From positions 1 through 64,000 of the forward strand of contig JBBIOD010000006.1 in assembly GCA_037443545.1 (NCBI GenBank): a stretch of DNA of 64,000 nt, in the 5' to 3' direction. The DNA comes from JASEGV01 sp037443545. GTDB taxonomy: Bacteria > Bacteroidota > Ignavibacteria > UBA10030 > BY39. Shown here piece by piece: positions 16,871 to 26,252 of this stretch; positions within the stretch are counted from its first letter, which is position 1; every line of letters begins with the position of its first letter. Made by a program: the position numbers and the translations under genes. The notes under the pieces were generated by a model. It saw nothing but the letters and a program-made list of their open reading frames with translations. It had not been told where the DNA came from and did not search any database.

Positions 16871-17575
16871 TTACATTTGTTCGTTATAAAATTTTTGGAA
16901 TAATTGCATATCTTCCCAAGTCGGTCGCTTCCAATTCGGATTACGCAGCAACGCTGCTGGGTGGTACGTTACAATTAATTTGGCTCCTCGGTAATTATGA
17001 ACTTTTTGCCGCATCGATGTTAAACTATCGTTTGTTTGAAGCAACCATTGAGCAGCAATTCGGCCCAAGCAAATAATAAATTTCGGTTTTATTAAATCGA
17101 TTTGTTTCGAAAGATAAGGAGTGCAGAGTTCCATCTCGTTTGACATCGGGTCGCGGTTATCGGGTGGACGACATTTCAGAATATTGCATATATAAACATC
17201 TTCGCGTTTGAGTTGAACTGCCTCCAAAATTTTATTCAGTAACTGCCCTGCCCGTCCGACGAAAGGTTCACCCTGAGCATCTTCATCAGCGCCCGGAGCT
17301 TCACCTACAAACATCACTTTGGCATTCGGATTACCGACTCCAAATACAAAATTTTTACGTGTATTGCCTAAAACACATTTCTTACAAGAAGATATCTGTG
17401 CGTTAAATTCATCTAAACTATTTACACTTTGAAATTCTGCGAAACGTTCAGAGGTTTTTTCGATTTTTTGTGCCGATGCTTGATAAATAATACCGCCGAA
17501 CAATTGTTCCTGTTGCATTAGGTAACTTTCTGCACTGTTTAGAATATCTTTAAATTCTTTTCGGGTATCGCTCAT
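16871..17575 (-). CDS. Family 4 uracil-DNA glycosylase (Fe-S)
   Basis: A 234-residue glycosylase that removes uracil from DNA. Motif A reads GEAPGADEDAQGEPFVG (from residue 91) and motif B HPAALLRNPNWK near the C-terminus, both typical of family 4. Four cysteines suited to the [4Fe-4S] cluster are visible: Cys64, Cys67, Cys135 (in KCRPPDNRDP) and Cys151. The N-terminal 55 residues are a variable extension common in this family. It is back to back with coaBC (no spacing) and one base from dnaB. Assignment is firm. Confidence 0.95.
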   Translation of the reverse strand: MSDTRKEFKDILNSAESYLMQQEQLFGGIIYQASAQKIEKTSERFAEFQSVNSLDEFNAQISSCKKCVLGNTRKNFVFGVGNPNAKVMFVGEAPGADEDAQGEPFVGRAGQLLNKILEAVQLKREDVYICNILKCRPPDNRDPMSNEMELCTPYLSKQIDLIKPKFIICLGRIAAQWLLQTNDSLTSMRQKVHNYRGAKLIVTYHPAALLRNPNWKRPTWEDMQLFQKFYNEQM

Positions 17576-18799
17576 TTAACTTCTGCTTAATTTAGATATA
17601 CGGTTAAGTATTTGATTCGCAACATCGTCTTTCAGCATTTTATTTAAGATTTCTTTCATTCCATTTTTATGGAGGAAAGATACAACGTTTGTGTCGCTGC
17701 CGATTTCAGCCCCTTTTTTTAATGGGTTGTTTATTACTATGAAATCGAGATTTTTACGATTTAGTTTTTTTACTGCATTTTCAATTTCGTTATCAGTTTC
17801 CAATGCAAAACCGACCAGCACTTGATGTTTCTTTTTCTTCTTTCCTAACGTTTCTAAAATATCTTTTGTCTTTGTAAGTTTCAGATTAAAGTTAATGTCG
17901 ACTATATCTTCTTTTTTAATTTTGCGGTTCGCAGTAATTTCCGGTTTGAAATCGGCGACGGCTGCCGCCATTATTACAACGTCGGATTTAGAGGAATGTT
18001 TGATACACTGGTTATACATTTCTTCAGCGGTTTCAATCTCAATCTTCTCTACAAAATTAGGTGTTTCCAGATTCGAGGGTCCTGTTATCAGGGTAACATT
18101 GGCGCCTCGTTCAGCAGCACATCGGGCAACAGCAAAGCCCATTTTACCGGAGGATCTGTTTCCGATGAATCTAATCGGATCGATTGGTTCATAAGTGGGT
18201 CCGGCAGTGACGAGTATGTTTTTACCGGAAAAATCTTGATGCGTCTTATCTAATATATTTTGTACAGAAGTTGCTAATTTTTTTATTTCGGGTAAACGCC
18301 CTTTGCCTGTTAAACCGCTGGCGAGTTCGCCGACTTCGGGATTAATTATTCGATAGCCGCGCTGGCCGAGTTTTGATAAATTTTCTTGTGTCGCCCGATT
18401 TTCCCACATATATGTATCCATCGTGGGGGAAATGGCAACCGGACAGCGAACCGAGAGGGCCATAATAGTAACAGGATTATCAGCAATTCCATGAGTGAGT
18501 TTTGCTAAGGTATTAGCTGTTGCGGGAGCTATCAACATAATATCAGCCCAAGTTCCGAGGTGGATGTGCCACGTTTCGGATTGAATAATTGATAGAGAAG
18601 CATCAGGAAAAGTATCGGTTACAATTTCATTCTCAGAGAGAGCCGCAAGTGTGTTCGGGTTAATAAATTCGGTAGCGGCTTTTGTCATCACCACTTTGAC
18701 GGCAGCGCCCTGTTTTTTAAATTCGCGGACGAGCAGGGGAATTTTGTAAGCGGCAATTCCGCCTGTAATTCCGATCAATATTTTTTTGCCGCGTAACAT
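17576..18799 (-). CDS. coaBC: Bifunctional phosphopantothenoylcysteine decarboxylase / phosphopantothenate--cysteine ligase
   Basis: A 407-residue flavoenzyme for two steps of coenzyme A synthesis. The CoaC half (1-~185) starts ILIGITGGIAAYK, contains APATANTLAKL and SPTMDTYMW, and the CoaB half starts ILVTAGPTYEPIDPIRF followed by NRSSGKMGFA. In the loop that carries the catalytic Cys158 in E. coli this protein reads GELASGLTGKGRL, with Ser at the expected place; this may be a lineage variant rather than a loss of function. Together with panC elsewhere in the window it covers part of CoA synthesis. Confidence 0.95.
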   Translation of the reverse strand: MLRGKKILIGITGGIAAYKIPLLVREFKKQGAAVKVVMTKAATEFINPNTLAALSENEIVTDTFPDASLSIIQSETWHIHLGTWADIMLIAPATANTLAKLTHGIADNPVTIMALSVRCPVAISPTMDTYMWENRATQENLSKLGQRGYRIINPEVGELASGLTGKGRLPEIKKLATSVQNILDKTHQDFSGKNILVTAGPTYEPIDPIRFIGNRSSGKMGFAVARCAAERGANVTLITGPSNLETPNFVEKIEIETAEEMYNQCIKHSSKSDVVIMAAAVADFKPEITANRKIKKEDIVDINFNLKLTKTKDILETLGKKKKKHQVLVGFALETDNEIENAVKKLNRKNLDFIVINNPLKKGAEIGSDTNVVSFLHKNGMKEILNKMLKDDVANQILNRISKLSRS

Positions 18800-18811
18800 A
18801 TTAATTCAAAA

Positions 18812-19132
18812 TTAGCCGTTGTTTTCACTTTTATATCTAAAATCCAATCTTGAATCAAGCAATTCTTCGATAGCCAGCTGTGTTGGTTTCGGCCGCTTTT
18901 CGAATTCGCGTGCTATAAGAACCTGTTCCGGATTAGTAACAGTTTCCATAGTTTCAGGTTCATCCGAATCTTCGCTCATTAATTTGGATTGAACTTCCTC
19001 GAGTCTCTGGTTGAATTCAATCTTGATTTCTTCATTAATTTGCTGAGCGCGTTTCGATAACACCACGATTGACTCGTAAATGTTTTCAACTTTTGATTCC
19101 AGAGCATCAAGACTTATAGATTTTATTGGCAT
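18812..19132 (-). CDS. rpoZ: RNA polymerase omega subunit, bacteroidete type
   Basis: A 106-residue protein with the RpoZ/Rpb6-like pattern: an N-terminal LDALESKVENIYESIVVLSKRAQQIN helix region and a C-terminal ALEE-like helix KRPKPTQLAIEELLDSRLDFRY. An acidic linker (SEDSDEPETMETV) separates them, which is longer than in E. coli omega. Its position directly behind gmk is the classic gmk-rpoZ arrangement and strongly supports the call. It assists assembly of the beta' subunit. Spacing to gmk is 17 bases and to coaBC 12. Confidence 0.85.
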   Translation of the reverse strand: MPIKSISLDALESKVENIYESIVVLSKRAQQINEEIKIEFNQRLEEVQSKLMSEDSDEPETMETVTNPEQVLIAREFEKRPKPTQLAIEELLDSRLDFRYKSENNG

Positions 19133-19149
19133 TTGGTTTCCTTTGTGTT

Positions 19150-19713
19150 TTAATTTAAGTTATTGCTAATTATTTTTTCGACTTCATCAACAGCTAGTTG
19201 GAGCTGGTCGTTTATTACAATATAATCGAATAATGTTTTTTGTTCCAGTTCCATTTCGACGCGGTCGATTCGTTTTTTAAGTGTTTCGGGGCTTTCTGTT
19301 TTTCTGTTTTTCAGCCTCTCTTTTAAAATATTCATATCAGGAACATCAATAAAAATAAGCATCGAATCTTCAGGATATTTCTTTTTTATAGATAAAGCAC
19401 CCAATACATCTATATCGAATACGACCGATTTACCGCAGACAAACGATTTGTCGACTTCGGAAACAAGCGTGCCGTAATAATCGTCATAAATTTTTTGCCA
19501 CTCGATAAGGGTATCATTTTCGATATGTTTTTGAAATTCTTCTTTAGTTATAAAGTAATAATCTTTGCCGTCTGTTTCAGTATTTCGTTTCGCACGTGTG
19601 GTTGCCGACACCGAGAAATGAAATTCTGGATGGTTTTTCAAAATTTCTTTCACAATTGTTGTTTTGCCACATCCACTGGGTGCGGAGACGACAATCAGTT
19701 TCGGTTTACTCAT
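19150..19713 (-). CDS. gmk: Guanylate kinase
   Basis: A 187-residue P-loop kinase that phosphorylates GMP to GDP. The P-loop SAPSGCGKTT is at residues 10-19; GMP-binding stretches are SVSATTRAKRNTETDGKDY and FITKEEF. It sits directly against yicC (no gap) and upstream of rpoZ, the usual neighbourhood in many bacteria. Length is normal. Confidence 0.96.
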   Translation of the reverse strand: MSKPKLIVVSAPSGCGKTTIVKEILKNHPEFHFSVSATTRAKRNTETDGKDYYFITKEEFQKHIENDTLIEWQKIYDDYYGTLVSEVDKSFVCGKSVVFDIDVLGALSIKKKYPEDSMLIFIDVPDMNILKERLKNRKTESPETLKKRIDRVEMELEQKTLFDYIVINDQLQLAVDEVEKIISNNLN

Positions 19714-20595
19714 TTATTCTATATTTTGAATTTGTTCTCTTATTTTTTCGAGCTCTTCCTTAATTTCAATAATGTGCCGCGAGATTATTGCATCGTTTGC
19801 CTTAGAACCTATCGTATTTACTTCGCGATGAATTTCCTGAACCAAGAAATTTAATTTTCTTCCTGATGGTTCTTTACTATTCATAAATTCGAGAAAATAT
19901 TTATGATGACTCCGCAGCCGCACGCACTCTTCTGTAATATCCAATTTTTCAGATAATAATATTATTTCGAGTTCCAAGCGTGTGTCATCGATGCGGTCTT
20001 TTGCTTCAACTAATTTTTCAACTCGTTCGCGCAACCGGGTTCGCTCGATCGGGATGCGTTGTTTTGAGAGCTTCTCAATTATATCGATTTTTTTATCAAT
20101 CAGTTTTATTCGACGGGATAAATCTTTTTGTAATTCGCCCCCCTCGTCGATGCGCATTTTCAGAAGATTACCTAATGCTTTTCTAACCGCCTTCTCGCAC
20201 AACACCCATTCGATTTCGTTCGTTTTTGCTTTATCTTCGGGTCGTATGATTTCGGCAAACTTTAATAGGTGATCGATTGTAATGTCTTCTTTAATATTAA
20301 CCGATTTTTTTAGCTCGTTAAGTATTTTATAACTCATCCGGGCAGCATCTTTATTTATAATCATGGGTGCCCGTTGATTGACTGGTGTTTCGATATTTAC
20401 AGACAAATTAATTTTGCCGCGGTCAATGTTAGATTGCAATATTTCTTTCACATCGTTTTCGCGATGCGATAAATTCTTTGGAAGCCGTATTGTCAGTTCT
20501 AAGAACCGGTTATTCACGCTGCGAAGTTCTGCCGTTGCGGTAATACCTTTTTGTACAACGTCGCCTCTGCCGTAGCCCGTCATGCTCGAAATCAT
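19714..20595 (-). CDS. YicC/YloC-family endoribonuclease
   Basis: A 293-residue protein that begins MISSMTGYGRGDV, the strongly conserved start of YicC-family proteins, and ends with the DUF1732 region (GRKLNFLVQEIHREVNTIGSK), whose conserved residues are typical. Family members from E. coli and Bacillus have been shown to be endoribonucleases acting on small RNAs and mRNA. It is the first gene of the minus-strand housekeeping operon and is followed immediately by gmk, the common arrangement. Its start faces rqcH across a 218-base divergent region. Confidence 0.93.
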   Translation of the reverse strand: MISSMTGYGRGDVVQKGITATAELRSVNNRFLELTIRLPKNLSHRENDVKEILQSNIDRGKINLSVNIETPVNQRAPMIINKDAARMSYKILNELKKSVNIKEDITIDHLLKFAEIIRPEDKAKTNEIEWVLCEKAVRKALGNLLKMRIDEGGELQKDLSRRIKLIDKKIDIIEKLSKQRIPIERTRLRERVEKLVEAKDRIDDTRLELEIILLSEKLDITEECVRLRSHHKYFLEFMNSKEPSGRKLNFLVQEIHREVNTIGSKANDAIISRHIIEIKEELEKIREQIQNIE

Positions 20596-20754
20596 CTATA
20601 ATCCTATTATTTTTTTTATAGCTCTTCTGAATAAATACAAACGCACATAAGAATATATAAAATTGGCGTTTATTAATCAGAAATGATAAAAACTGGAAAT
20701 TGCCACATCTAAATTACAAAAATTTTACACATCTTCCAAGCTTTTCTTCAGGCT

Positions 20755-20783
20755 TTGAGAAAATCTTCGGTTTTTTGTATATT
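20755..20783 (+). promoter_or_regulatory. Candidate sigma-70-type promoter of rqcH
   Basis: TTGAGA (20755-20760) and TATATT (20778-20783) are separated by exactly 17 bases, with a predicted start near 20790, about 24 bases before the rqcH ATG. It lies in the divergent region shared with yicC. The match to the -35/-10 consensus is good; no other regulatory motif is seen in the gap. Confidence 0.5.
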
Positions 20784-20813
20784 TGAGCGGATAAAATAGG
20801 AAATTCAAAAATT

Positions 20814-22499
20814 ATGTTAAATCATTTTATAACACTTCAAAGTCTTGCAGATGAATTTAATGCGGCACTCAAAAATGCTACTGTCCTTGAATTATACTCA
20901 CAACAAAAAAATGAATTACAAATTTCGCTGCTCGTAAACAATACTCCTAAAACTTTATCTGCCTCTATTACTCCGCAGATGAATTTCATTTTTATGCGAG
21001 AACAAATTGCAAGGGCAAAACGGAATTCAATCTCTTTATTTGCTGAATTAAATAACAAAACCATCAATAACATCACCGGACATCTTTTTGATAGAATAAT
21101 AAGTATTCATTTTTCGAATAAAATGAAAATGATGTTCCATCTATTTGGAACAACGTCGGCGAACATATTTTTAATCAACGAGAACAAAGAAATTATAAAT
21201 GCCTTTAAACACAATAAAGATTTTGTCGGAAAATCGTATGAAAAATTATTTCAAACAAAAGAAGATAACTTTAGCAACTTGGTAGCTGACTTTGAAACAT
21301 TTAAGGATAAAATGTTGGAAGATAAAAAGATGACGACTTTCAGCTCAGTAAAGGGTGCTTATAAGTTTCTTGGTTCAACACTTGCGCGGGAAGCTTTGCA
21401 TCGTGCTAAACTTGAAGAAAAGGTTCATGCCAGTGAATTAACTCACGATGATTTAAAAACCATCTACCAACAATTAATTAATTTATTTGCCGAAGCAAGC
21501 AAGCCCGTCCCGACAATTTATTACAGTAACAATATCCCACGAGTATTTTCGATGATAAAGTTAGAGCATTTAACCGGTTCGACACAAGAGAATTTTTCGA
21601 TTGTGAATGAAGGAATAAAAGCTTTCGTTGCTCAGTCGTTAAAGGGGAGTAATATTGATTTCGATAAAAAGGAATTCTTACTGAAAATCAAAAATGAACT
21701 CGATAAGTTAGTACGCACAGAAAACGCAATAAAAAAAGAAGTGTTGGAGGCAAGTCGTGCTGATGAGTATGACCATATCGCAAAAGTCATAATGACGAAT
21801 TTGCAACATCTAACAAAAGGAACGGAGGATATTGAGGTAGAGGACGTATTTCACAATAATAAGTTGATGCGTATAACTTTAGATCCCAAATTAACTCCTG
21901 CAAAGAACGCTGAACGGTATTTCGATAAATCCAGAAAGGCGCGAATTGCATACGAAGCGGTAAAAACCCGGCTGGTTGATGTTACAAAAAATATTGCACT
22001 ACTCGAGAAACTGCTTCTGCATTTAGATAACTGTCAAACAATAGAGCAATTTGGTGAATTTATGGATGAGTATGATGCCGACTTAAAACGATTACATTTA
22101 ATATCCGAAAAAGAAAAGGCGGCATTACCTCCATTCCGAATTTTTAAGGTGGCTGGCCATTATGAAGTATTAGTGGGCAAGAGCGCGGCTAATAACGACC
22201 TGCTGACAATGAAATATGCCAAGCCGAACGACCTCTGGTTTCATGCCCGGGGTGCTGGCGGGTCGCATGTAGTGTTAAAAGTAGGTAACTCCAAAATAAA
22301 GCCGCCAAAAGAAGCCGTTAAACAAGCTGCAAGTATTGCAGCGTATTACAGCAAGATGCGAAATGCCGGCAATGTACCGGTTGCTTATTGCGAGCGAAAA
22401 TATGTTCGCAAACCTAAAAAAAGTAACGAGGGAACTGTAGTACTCGAACGCGAAAAAGTTATTTTTGTGGAACCTGAATTACCCGAACAAAAAATATAA
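20814..22499 (+). CDS. rqcH: RqcH / NFACT-family ribosome rescue protein
   Basis: A 561-residue protein of the NEMF/Rqc2 family, which adds C-terminal alanine tails to nascent chains stalled on large ribosomal subunits. The NFACT-N domain contains the conserved Asp-Arg pair (Asp93-Arg94 in GHLFDRIIS). A helix-hairpin and coiled-coil middle follows, and the C-terminal NFACT-R domain shows NDLWFHARGAGGSHVVL (near residue 468) and the Y-RK-VRKPK stretch. Older databases call it fibronectin-binding protein A. It stands alone behind its own promoter. Confidence 0.9.
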   Translation: MLNHFITLQSLADEFNAALKNATVLELYSQQKNELQISLLVNNTPKTLSASITPQMNFIFMREQIARAKRNSISLFAELNNKTINNITGHLFDRIISIHFSNKMKMMFHLFGTTSANIFLINENKEIINAFKHNKDFVGKSYEKLFQTKEDNFSNLVADFETFKDKMLEDKKMTTFSSVKGAYKFLGSTLAREALHRAKLEEKVHASELTHDDLKTIYQQLINLFAEASKPVPTIYYSNNIPRVFSMIKLEHLTGSTQENFSIVNEGIKAFVAQSLKGSNIDFDKKEFLLKIKNELDKLVRTENAIKKEVLEASRADEYDHIAKVIMTNLQHLTKGTEDIEVEDVFHNNKLMRITLDPKLTPAKNAERYFDKSRKARIAYEAVKTRLVDVTKNIALLEKLLLHLDNCQTIEQFGEFMDEYDADLKRLHLISEKEKAALPPFRIFKVAGHYEVLVGKSAANNDLLTMKYAKPNDLWFHARGAGGSHVVLKVGNSKIKPPKEAVKQAASIAAYYSKMRNAGNVPVAYCERKYVRKPKKSNEGTVVLEREKVIFVEPELPEQKI

Positions 22500-22539
22500 A
22501 TTCTTTTTATAATTTCGTTAACTAACTAAGGAGGTCATA

Positions 22540-23817
22540 ATGAAACGCAATGTATACGTTGCTCTGTATTTATTCTTATTTCAAGAACCATTATTTCCAC
22601 AGGAGTTTAACGACACTACAAGTGCTTTGAGGCAGTTTGCTCCAAATGTTTTTATTGATTGCTTGGTTTGCGACGAAAATTATATCCGCACTGAAATTAC
22701 ATTCGTAAATTACATGCGCGACCCGAATCAAGCGGATGTTCATGTTTTGATTACAACTCAACAAACTGGTGGTCAGGGTGAAGAATACACTTTAACATTC
22801 ATCGGTAAAAATAAGTATCCCGGATTGCAAGATACATTGGGTTTCACAACCAAGGAGTCTGATACACCTGATATAATTCGGCAGACTTTGGTAAAGTCGT
22901 TGAAGTTAGGACTTACCCGTTACGTTGCCAAAACACCTCTGAGCGAATTTTTGAATATTAGCTTTTTGATACCTGCTAAAGTTGAACAAATTATTGATAA
23001 ATGGGATAATTGGGTTTTTACTACCAGTATAAATTCTAATTTAAACGGTGAAAAGGTATCGAGTTCCGTTTACCTCTCGGGTGGACTCAGCGCAAATAGG
23101 GTAACTCGTGATTGGAAACAAAATTTTTCGGTAAATACTAATTACAACGAAAGTCAATTCGATTATGGTGCTATGGAAATTTTGAGTATTTCACGCGGCT
23201 ACAATTTTAATGCGATGGTTGTAAGAAGTATCAGTGAGCATTGGTCGTTTGGAGGATACGCAGATGTTTCTACTTCGACTTTCGGAAATACTAAATTAAA
23301 AGTTTCTGCTTCACCCGCAGTTGAGTACAATATTTTCCCATACAGTGAGTCAACTCGCAAACAACTTCGGTTGATGTATAAACTTACTCTTGAAAATGTT
23401 CGTTATGAGGAAGAGACAATTTTTGATAAAACTGCTGAACGGCTTTTTAAACAATCGCTCTCTTTTACTTTAGATTTGCGCCAGCAGTGGGGTTCTGTTT
23501 CGACAACGTTATCGGGTTCTCAATTCTTTCACGATTTTCAGAAAAGAAGCTTAAGGGTTTTTACTAATTTAAATTTACGCCTGTTTGAAGGGATATCATT
23601 AAACCTCTTTGCTAGCTATTCGAGAATTAACGACCAGTTATCGCTTCGAAAAGGAGAAGCGACGACCGAACAGATACTTCTTCGCCGCACGGAACTTGCA
23701 ACTAATTACAGGTATAGCGCTTATATTGGTTTAAGTTATACATTCGGTTCGATTTATAATAATATAGTAAATCCGCGTTTTGGTGGTTCGGGTGGCAGTT
23801 TTTATTTTTTTAATTAA
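22540..23817 (+). CDS. Outer-membrane barrel protein of unknown function
   Basis: A 425-residue exported protein with a weak N-terminal hydrophobic segment. Residues about 35-160 hold a conserved-looking domain (FIDCLVCDENYIRTEITFVNY, DVHVLITTQQTGGQG) that I recall as a recurrent hypothetical module in Bacteroidota and related phyla. Residues about 170-425 alternate polar and aromatic residues as in a transmembrane beta-barrel and end in YFF-N. The start is well fixed by a perfect AAGGAGGT at 22528-22535. Function unknown. Confidence 0.75.
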   Translation: MKRNVYVALYLFLFQEPLFPQEFNDTTSALRQFAPNVFIDCLVCDENYIRTEITFVNYMRDPNQADVHVLITTQQTGGQGEEYTLTFIGKNKYPGLQDTLGFTTKESDTPDIIRQTLVKSLKLGLTRYVAKTPLSEFLNISFLIPAKVEQIIDKWDNWVFTTSINSNLNGEKVSSSVYLSGGLSANRVTRDWKQNFSVNTNYNESQFDYGAMEILSISRGYNFNAMVVRSISEHWSFGGYADVSTSTFGNTKLKVSASPAVEYNIFPYSESTRKQLRLMYKLTLENVRYEEETIFDKTAERLFKQSLSFTLDLRQQWGSVSTTLSGSQFFHDFQKRSLRVFTNLNLRLFEGISLNLFASYSRINDQLSLRKGEATTEQILLRRTELATNYRYSAYIGLSYTFGSIYNNIVNPRFGGSGGSFYFFN

Positions 23818-23946
23818 ATTTTTGAAGATTTGGATAAATTTTCTATATTAATTCAGTAGAAATAACAATGATAAGCATTTAAACATGGATACAACAATCA
23901 AACATAAAAATATCGTAAAAGGAGTTGGACATCTTTTAAAAGCTAA

Positions 23947-24249
23947 TCATTTAAATCTGTTAACCCTATCAATCTTCCAAAACCTAAGCAGATAAAAAAT
24001 GCGAAACTCGCAAGTAAGTATGCCGATTTCCTCAAACTCGTGAAGAATATCAATTTGATAGATATTGATTCAAACATAGCAGAAAGTGGAAGTAAATTAA
24101 GAGGGAAATACAAAAAAAAAGTAAGAACTCCTGATAATTCACAAATTTCATCAGTTACAGCAGGAGTGGCAGAAATTTTTATTACAAAAGATAGGGATTT
24201 AAGGGATGTAAAAGAAATGAATGTCTTAGTATTAAAGGATTATTTATAA
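23947..24249 (+). pseudogene. Degraded VapC-type PIN-domain toxin
   Basis: The open frame starts after a stop at 23944 and has no good start codon. It encodes the C-terminal two thirds of a PIN nuclease: LIDIDSNIAE, KLRGKYKKKVRTPDNSQIS (aligned with the usual LRTPDAIQIA) and EIFITKDRDLRDV ending in VLVLKDYL. The Asp residues of RTPD and TKD remain, but the N-terminal strand with the first catalytic Asp is missing and no vapB antitoxin is visible. It is therefore most likely a dead toxin-antitoxin remnant. It ends immediately before ruvB. Confidence 0.6.
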
Positions 24250-25293
24250 ATGCGTAAATCAGATATAACATCCCCCGAACAATTCGAAGGCGAAGTTGAA
24301 CTCGATCAAACTTTGCGTCCATCTAACTTTGGCGAATTTTTTGGTCAGGAAAAAATTGTTAACAACTTAAAAGTTTTTATCACTGCAGCAAAAAAGAGAA
24401 AAGAAACTTTAGACCACGTTTTGCTTACCGGTCCGCCAGGACTCGGTAAAACGACACTTGCCCATATCATCGCAAATGAGATAGAAGCTAACATCAAAAT
24501 TACTTCAGGCCCGTCGCTCGATAAACCGTATAATTTAGCCGGCATTCTTACCAATTTGCAGCAGGGGGACGTATTATTCATTGACGAAATTCATCGCTTG
24601 AATCCAACAATCGAAGAATATCTGTATCCTGCTTTGGAGGATTTTGTAATAGATATTGTGATTGACTCCGGTCCGAATGCCCGCAATGTTCAGTTAAAAC
24701 TTCCCAAGTTCACACTCGTTGCTGCAACTACTCGAGCAGGTTTATTAACGAGCCCGCTCCGCTCACGTTTTGGTGTTACAAACAGGTTAGATTACTACGA
24801 TACACAAACCCTGCAAAATATTCTGATGCGGTCGGCTAATATTTTAGATGTTGAGATAACCAGAGACGGGCTTGAAACAATTGCATCTCGATCTCGTGGA
24901 ACACCTCGAATAGCTAACCGGCTGATTAAGCGCTGCCGCGATTTTGCACAAGCTGATAAAAATCTGAAAGAACATAGAGGTGTAATTAACAACGAGGTGG
25001 CTGATTATTCACTTCAAGCGCTTGAGGTTGACAGTCGCGGTTTAGATGATATGGATAAAAGAATAATTTTAACAATCGTAGAGAAGTTTGATGGAGGTCC
25101 GGTCGGCTTAACTACTCTCGCTTCCGCAGTGAGTGAAGACCCCGGAACAATTGAAGAAGTTTACGAGCCATATTTGATACAGGAAGGGTTTATTCAGCGT
25201 ACACCTCGCGGTAGAGTCGCAAACAAAATTGCGTACGAGCATTTTAGCCTGAAACAAAAACAAATCACACAAACAGGGTTAGAATTTAAATAA
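24250..25293 (+). CDS. ruvB: Holliday junction branch migration ATPase RuvB
   Basis: A 347-residue AAA+ motor of the RuvAB branch migration complex. Walker A GPPGLGKT at residues 61-68, Walker B LFIDEIHRL near 112, TTRAGLLTSPLRSRFG sensor region, and a C-terminal winged-helix domain with GGPVGLTTLASAVSEDPGTIEEVYEPYLIQEGF-type sequence. No ruvA or ruvC is adjacent. Its ATG directly follows the stop of the PIN remnant, so it may now be transcribed from a promoter within or before that remnant. Confidence 0.97.
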   Translation: MRKSDITSPEQFEGEVELDQTLRPSNFGEFFGQEKIVNNLKVFITAAKKRKETLDHVLLTGPPGLGKTTLAHIIANEIEANIKITSGPSLDKPYNLAGILTNLQQGDVLFIDEIHRLNPTIEEYLYPALEDFVIDIVIDSGPNARNVQLKLPKFTLVAATTRAGLLTSPLRSRFGVTNRLDYYDTQTLQNILMRSANILDVEITRDGLETIASRSRGTPRIANRLIKRCRDFAQADKNLKEHRGVINNEVADYSLQALEVDSRGLDDMDKRIILTIVEKFDGGPVGLTTLASAVSEDPGTIEEVYEPYLIQEGFIQRTPRGRVANKIAYEHFSLKQKQITQTGLEFK

Positions 25294-25811
25294 AAAATTG
25301 ACCCCTGGTAAACACGAATTTAGCAGATTGGCACGGAAATAATTCTAAAGAGATTTAGAAACCAATTACAAATATCACCGATTATTTCGCGTACCAACTT
25401 GTTTGATATTGTTTTACGCTGATAAAACTTTTCTGGATTTTTACACTGTGAATTAGACAGGTCGATTATTTTTCTCTTCGACCATTTGTCTTGATTTTTG
25501 TCGGGGCTATGTATAAGTTTTTTGGCTCCTACCAATTTATTCGTTACAATTTTTGTTTAAAATGGCAACAAATGTTTAATTAGCCTCCCAAGTACTTTTT
25601 ATTAACGCGTTTGCCAATTGTTTTAATTTATTTTGAAGTGTATAATCTCTTTTTGTCAGTAACAATTCCTGAAAATTGTGGTCTTCTTAAATAAATTCCA
25701 ATACTTTGTTCGAAAATTTTGTACATTGGTGTGAGGCAAATGTAAAAAATAAATAGTAACATTATCAAGTAATATTTTGTTAAAATCCTCTTAATTCTAT
25801 ATATTTGAACT
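25294..25811. other. 518-base region without a supported gene
   Basis: AT-rich sequence between ruvB and the PPC-domain gene. A 71-codon minus-strand frame (25320-25535) has no recognisable motif or ribosome-binding site and is rejected. Near its start the DNA reads AAACACGAATTTAGCAGATTGGCACGG, written in two parts AAACACGAATTT and GATTGGCACGG, which resembles degenerate CACGGATT-type dispersed repeats; a similar phrase occurs at the start of the DNA glycosylase gene (28429-28455). No RNA gene or terminator was recognised. Confidence 0.5.
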
Positions 25812-26252
25812 ATGTTTAGACCTCAATACAAATACAAACGCACTTTCATCGGTTCATTACCTTCGGGTGTTGATCTGTACGATGCACTTACAAAAATAGT
25901 AACAGAAGAAGACATACGCATCGGAAAGATAACTGCGATCGGTGCTGTTACGTGTGCCATTATCGGATTTTTTGATCAAAATAAAAAGGAATACTTGAAT
26001 ATTGAAATCAATGGTGGGTTCGAAATTTTAAGCTGCATCGGAAATGTGAGCGTCCGTGACGGCAAACCATTCGTCCACGTACACATAACACTTAGCAATA
26101 AGGTGGGTAAAGTTTTTGGCGGGCATCTTATGCCCGGCGCTAAAGTTTTTGCTTGTGAAGTTTTTGTTGATGAATACAGCGGTGAAGATTTAATGCGCGA
26201 AAGAGATGAAGCAACAGATTTATTCTTGTGGAAAAATAAAAATCTCATTTAA
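25812..26252 (+). CDS. PPC/DUF296-domain protein
   Basis: A 146-residue single-domain protein of the PPC (plants and prokaryotes conserved) family, DUF296. Conserved features are the N-terminal FIGSLPSGVDLYDALTKI, the GAVTCAIIGFFD strand, and the metal-site-like HVHITLSNKVGKVFGGHLMPG stretch carrying His and Gly residues of the family. In plants the domain is attached to AT-hook proteins; bacterial single-domain forms are trimeric and of uncertain role, some with DNA association. Its stop overlaps the next ATG by one base (TAATG), so the two genes are coupled. Confidence 0.9.
   Translation: MFRPQYKYKRTFIGSLPSGVDLYDALTKIVTEEDIRIGKITAIGAVTCAIIGFFDQNKKEYLNIEINGGFEILSCIGNVSVRDGKPFVHVHITLSNKVGKVFGGHLMPGAKVFACEVFVDEYSGEDLMRERDEATDLFLWKNKNLI

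Noticed and set aside
18270..18400. Loss of CoaC activity from the missing catalytic Cys
   Set aside because: The Ser in GELASGLTGKGR may be a normal variant in this lineage; the rest of the enzyme is intact, so no functional claim is made.
22540..23817. Barrel protein as a T9SS cargo protein
   Set aside because: The C-terminus lacks the NYPNPFN sorting signature and ends as a barrel strand.
25330..25346. TGGCACGGAAATAATT as a second sigma-54 promoter
   Set aside because: Only the -24 element fits; there is no GC at the -12 position.
25320..25535. 71-codon minus-strand ORF between ruvB and the PPC gene
   Set aside because: No recognisable domain, no clear ribosome-binding site, and composition like surrounding non-coding sequence.
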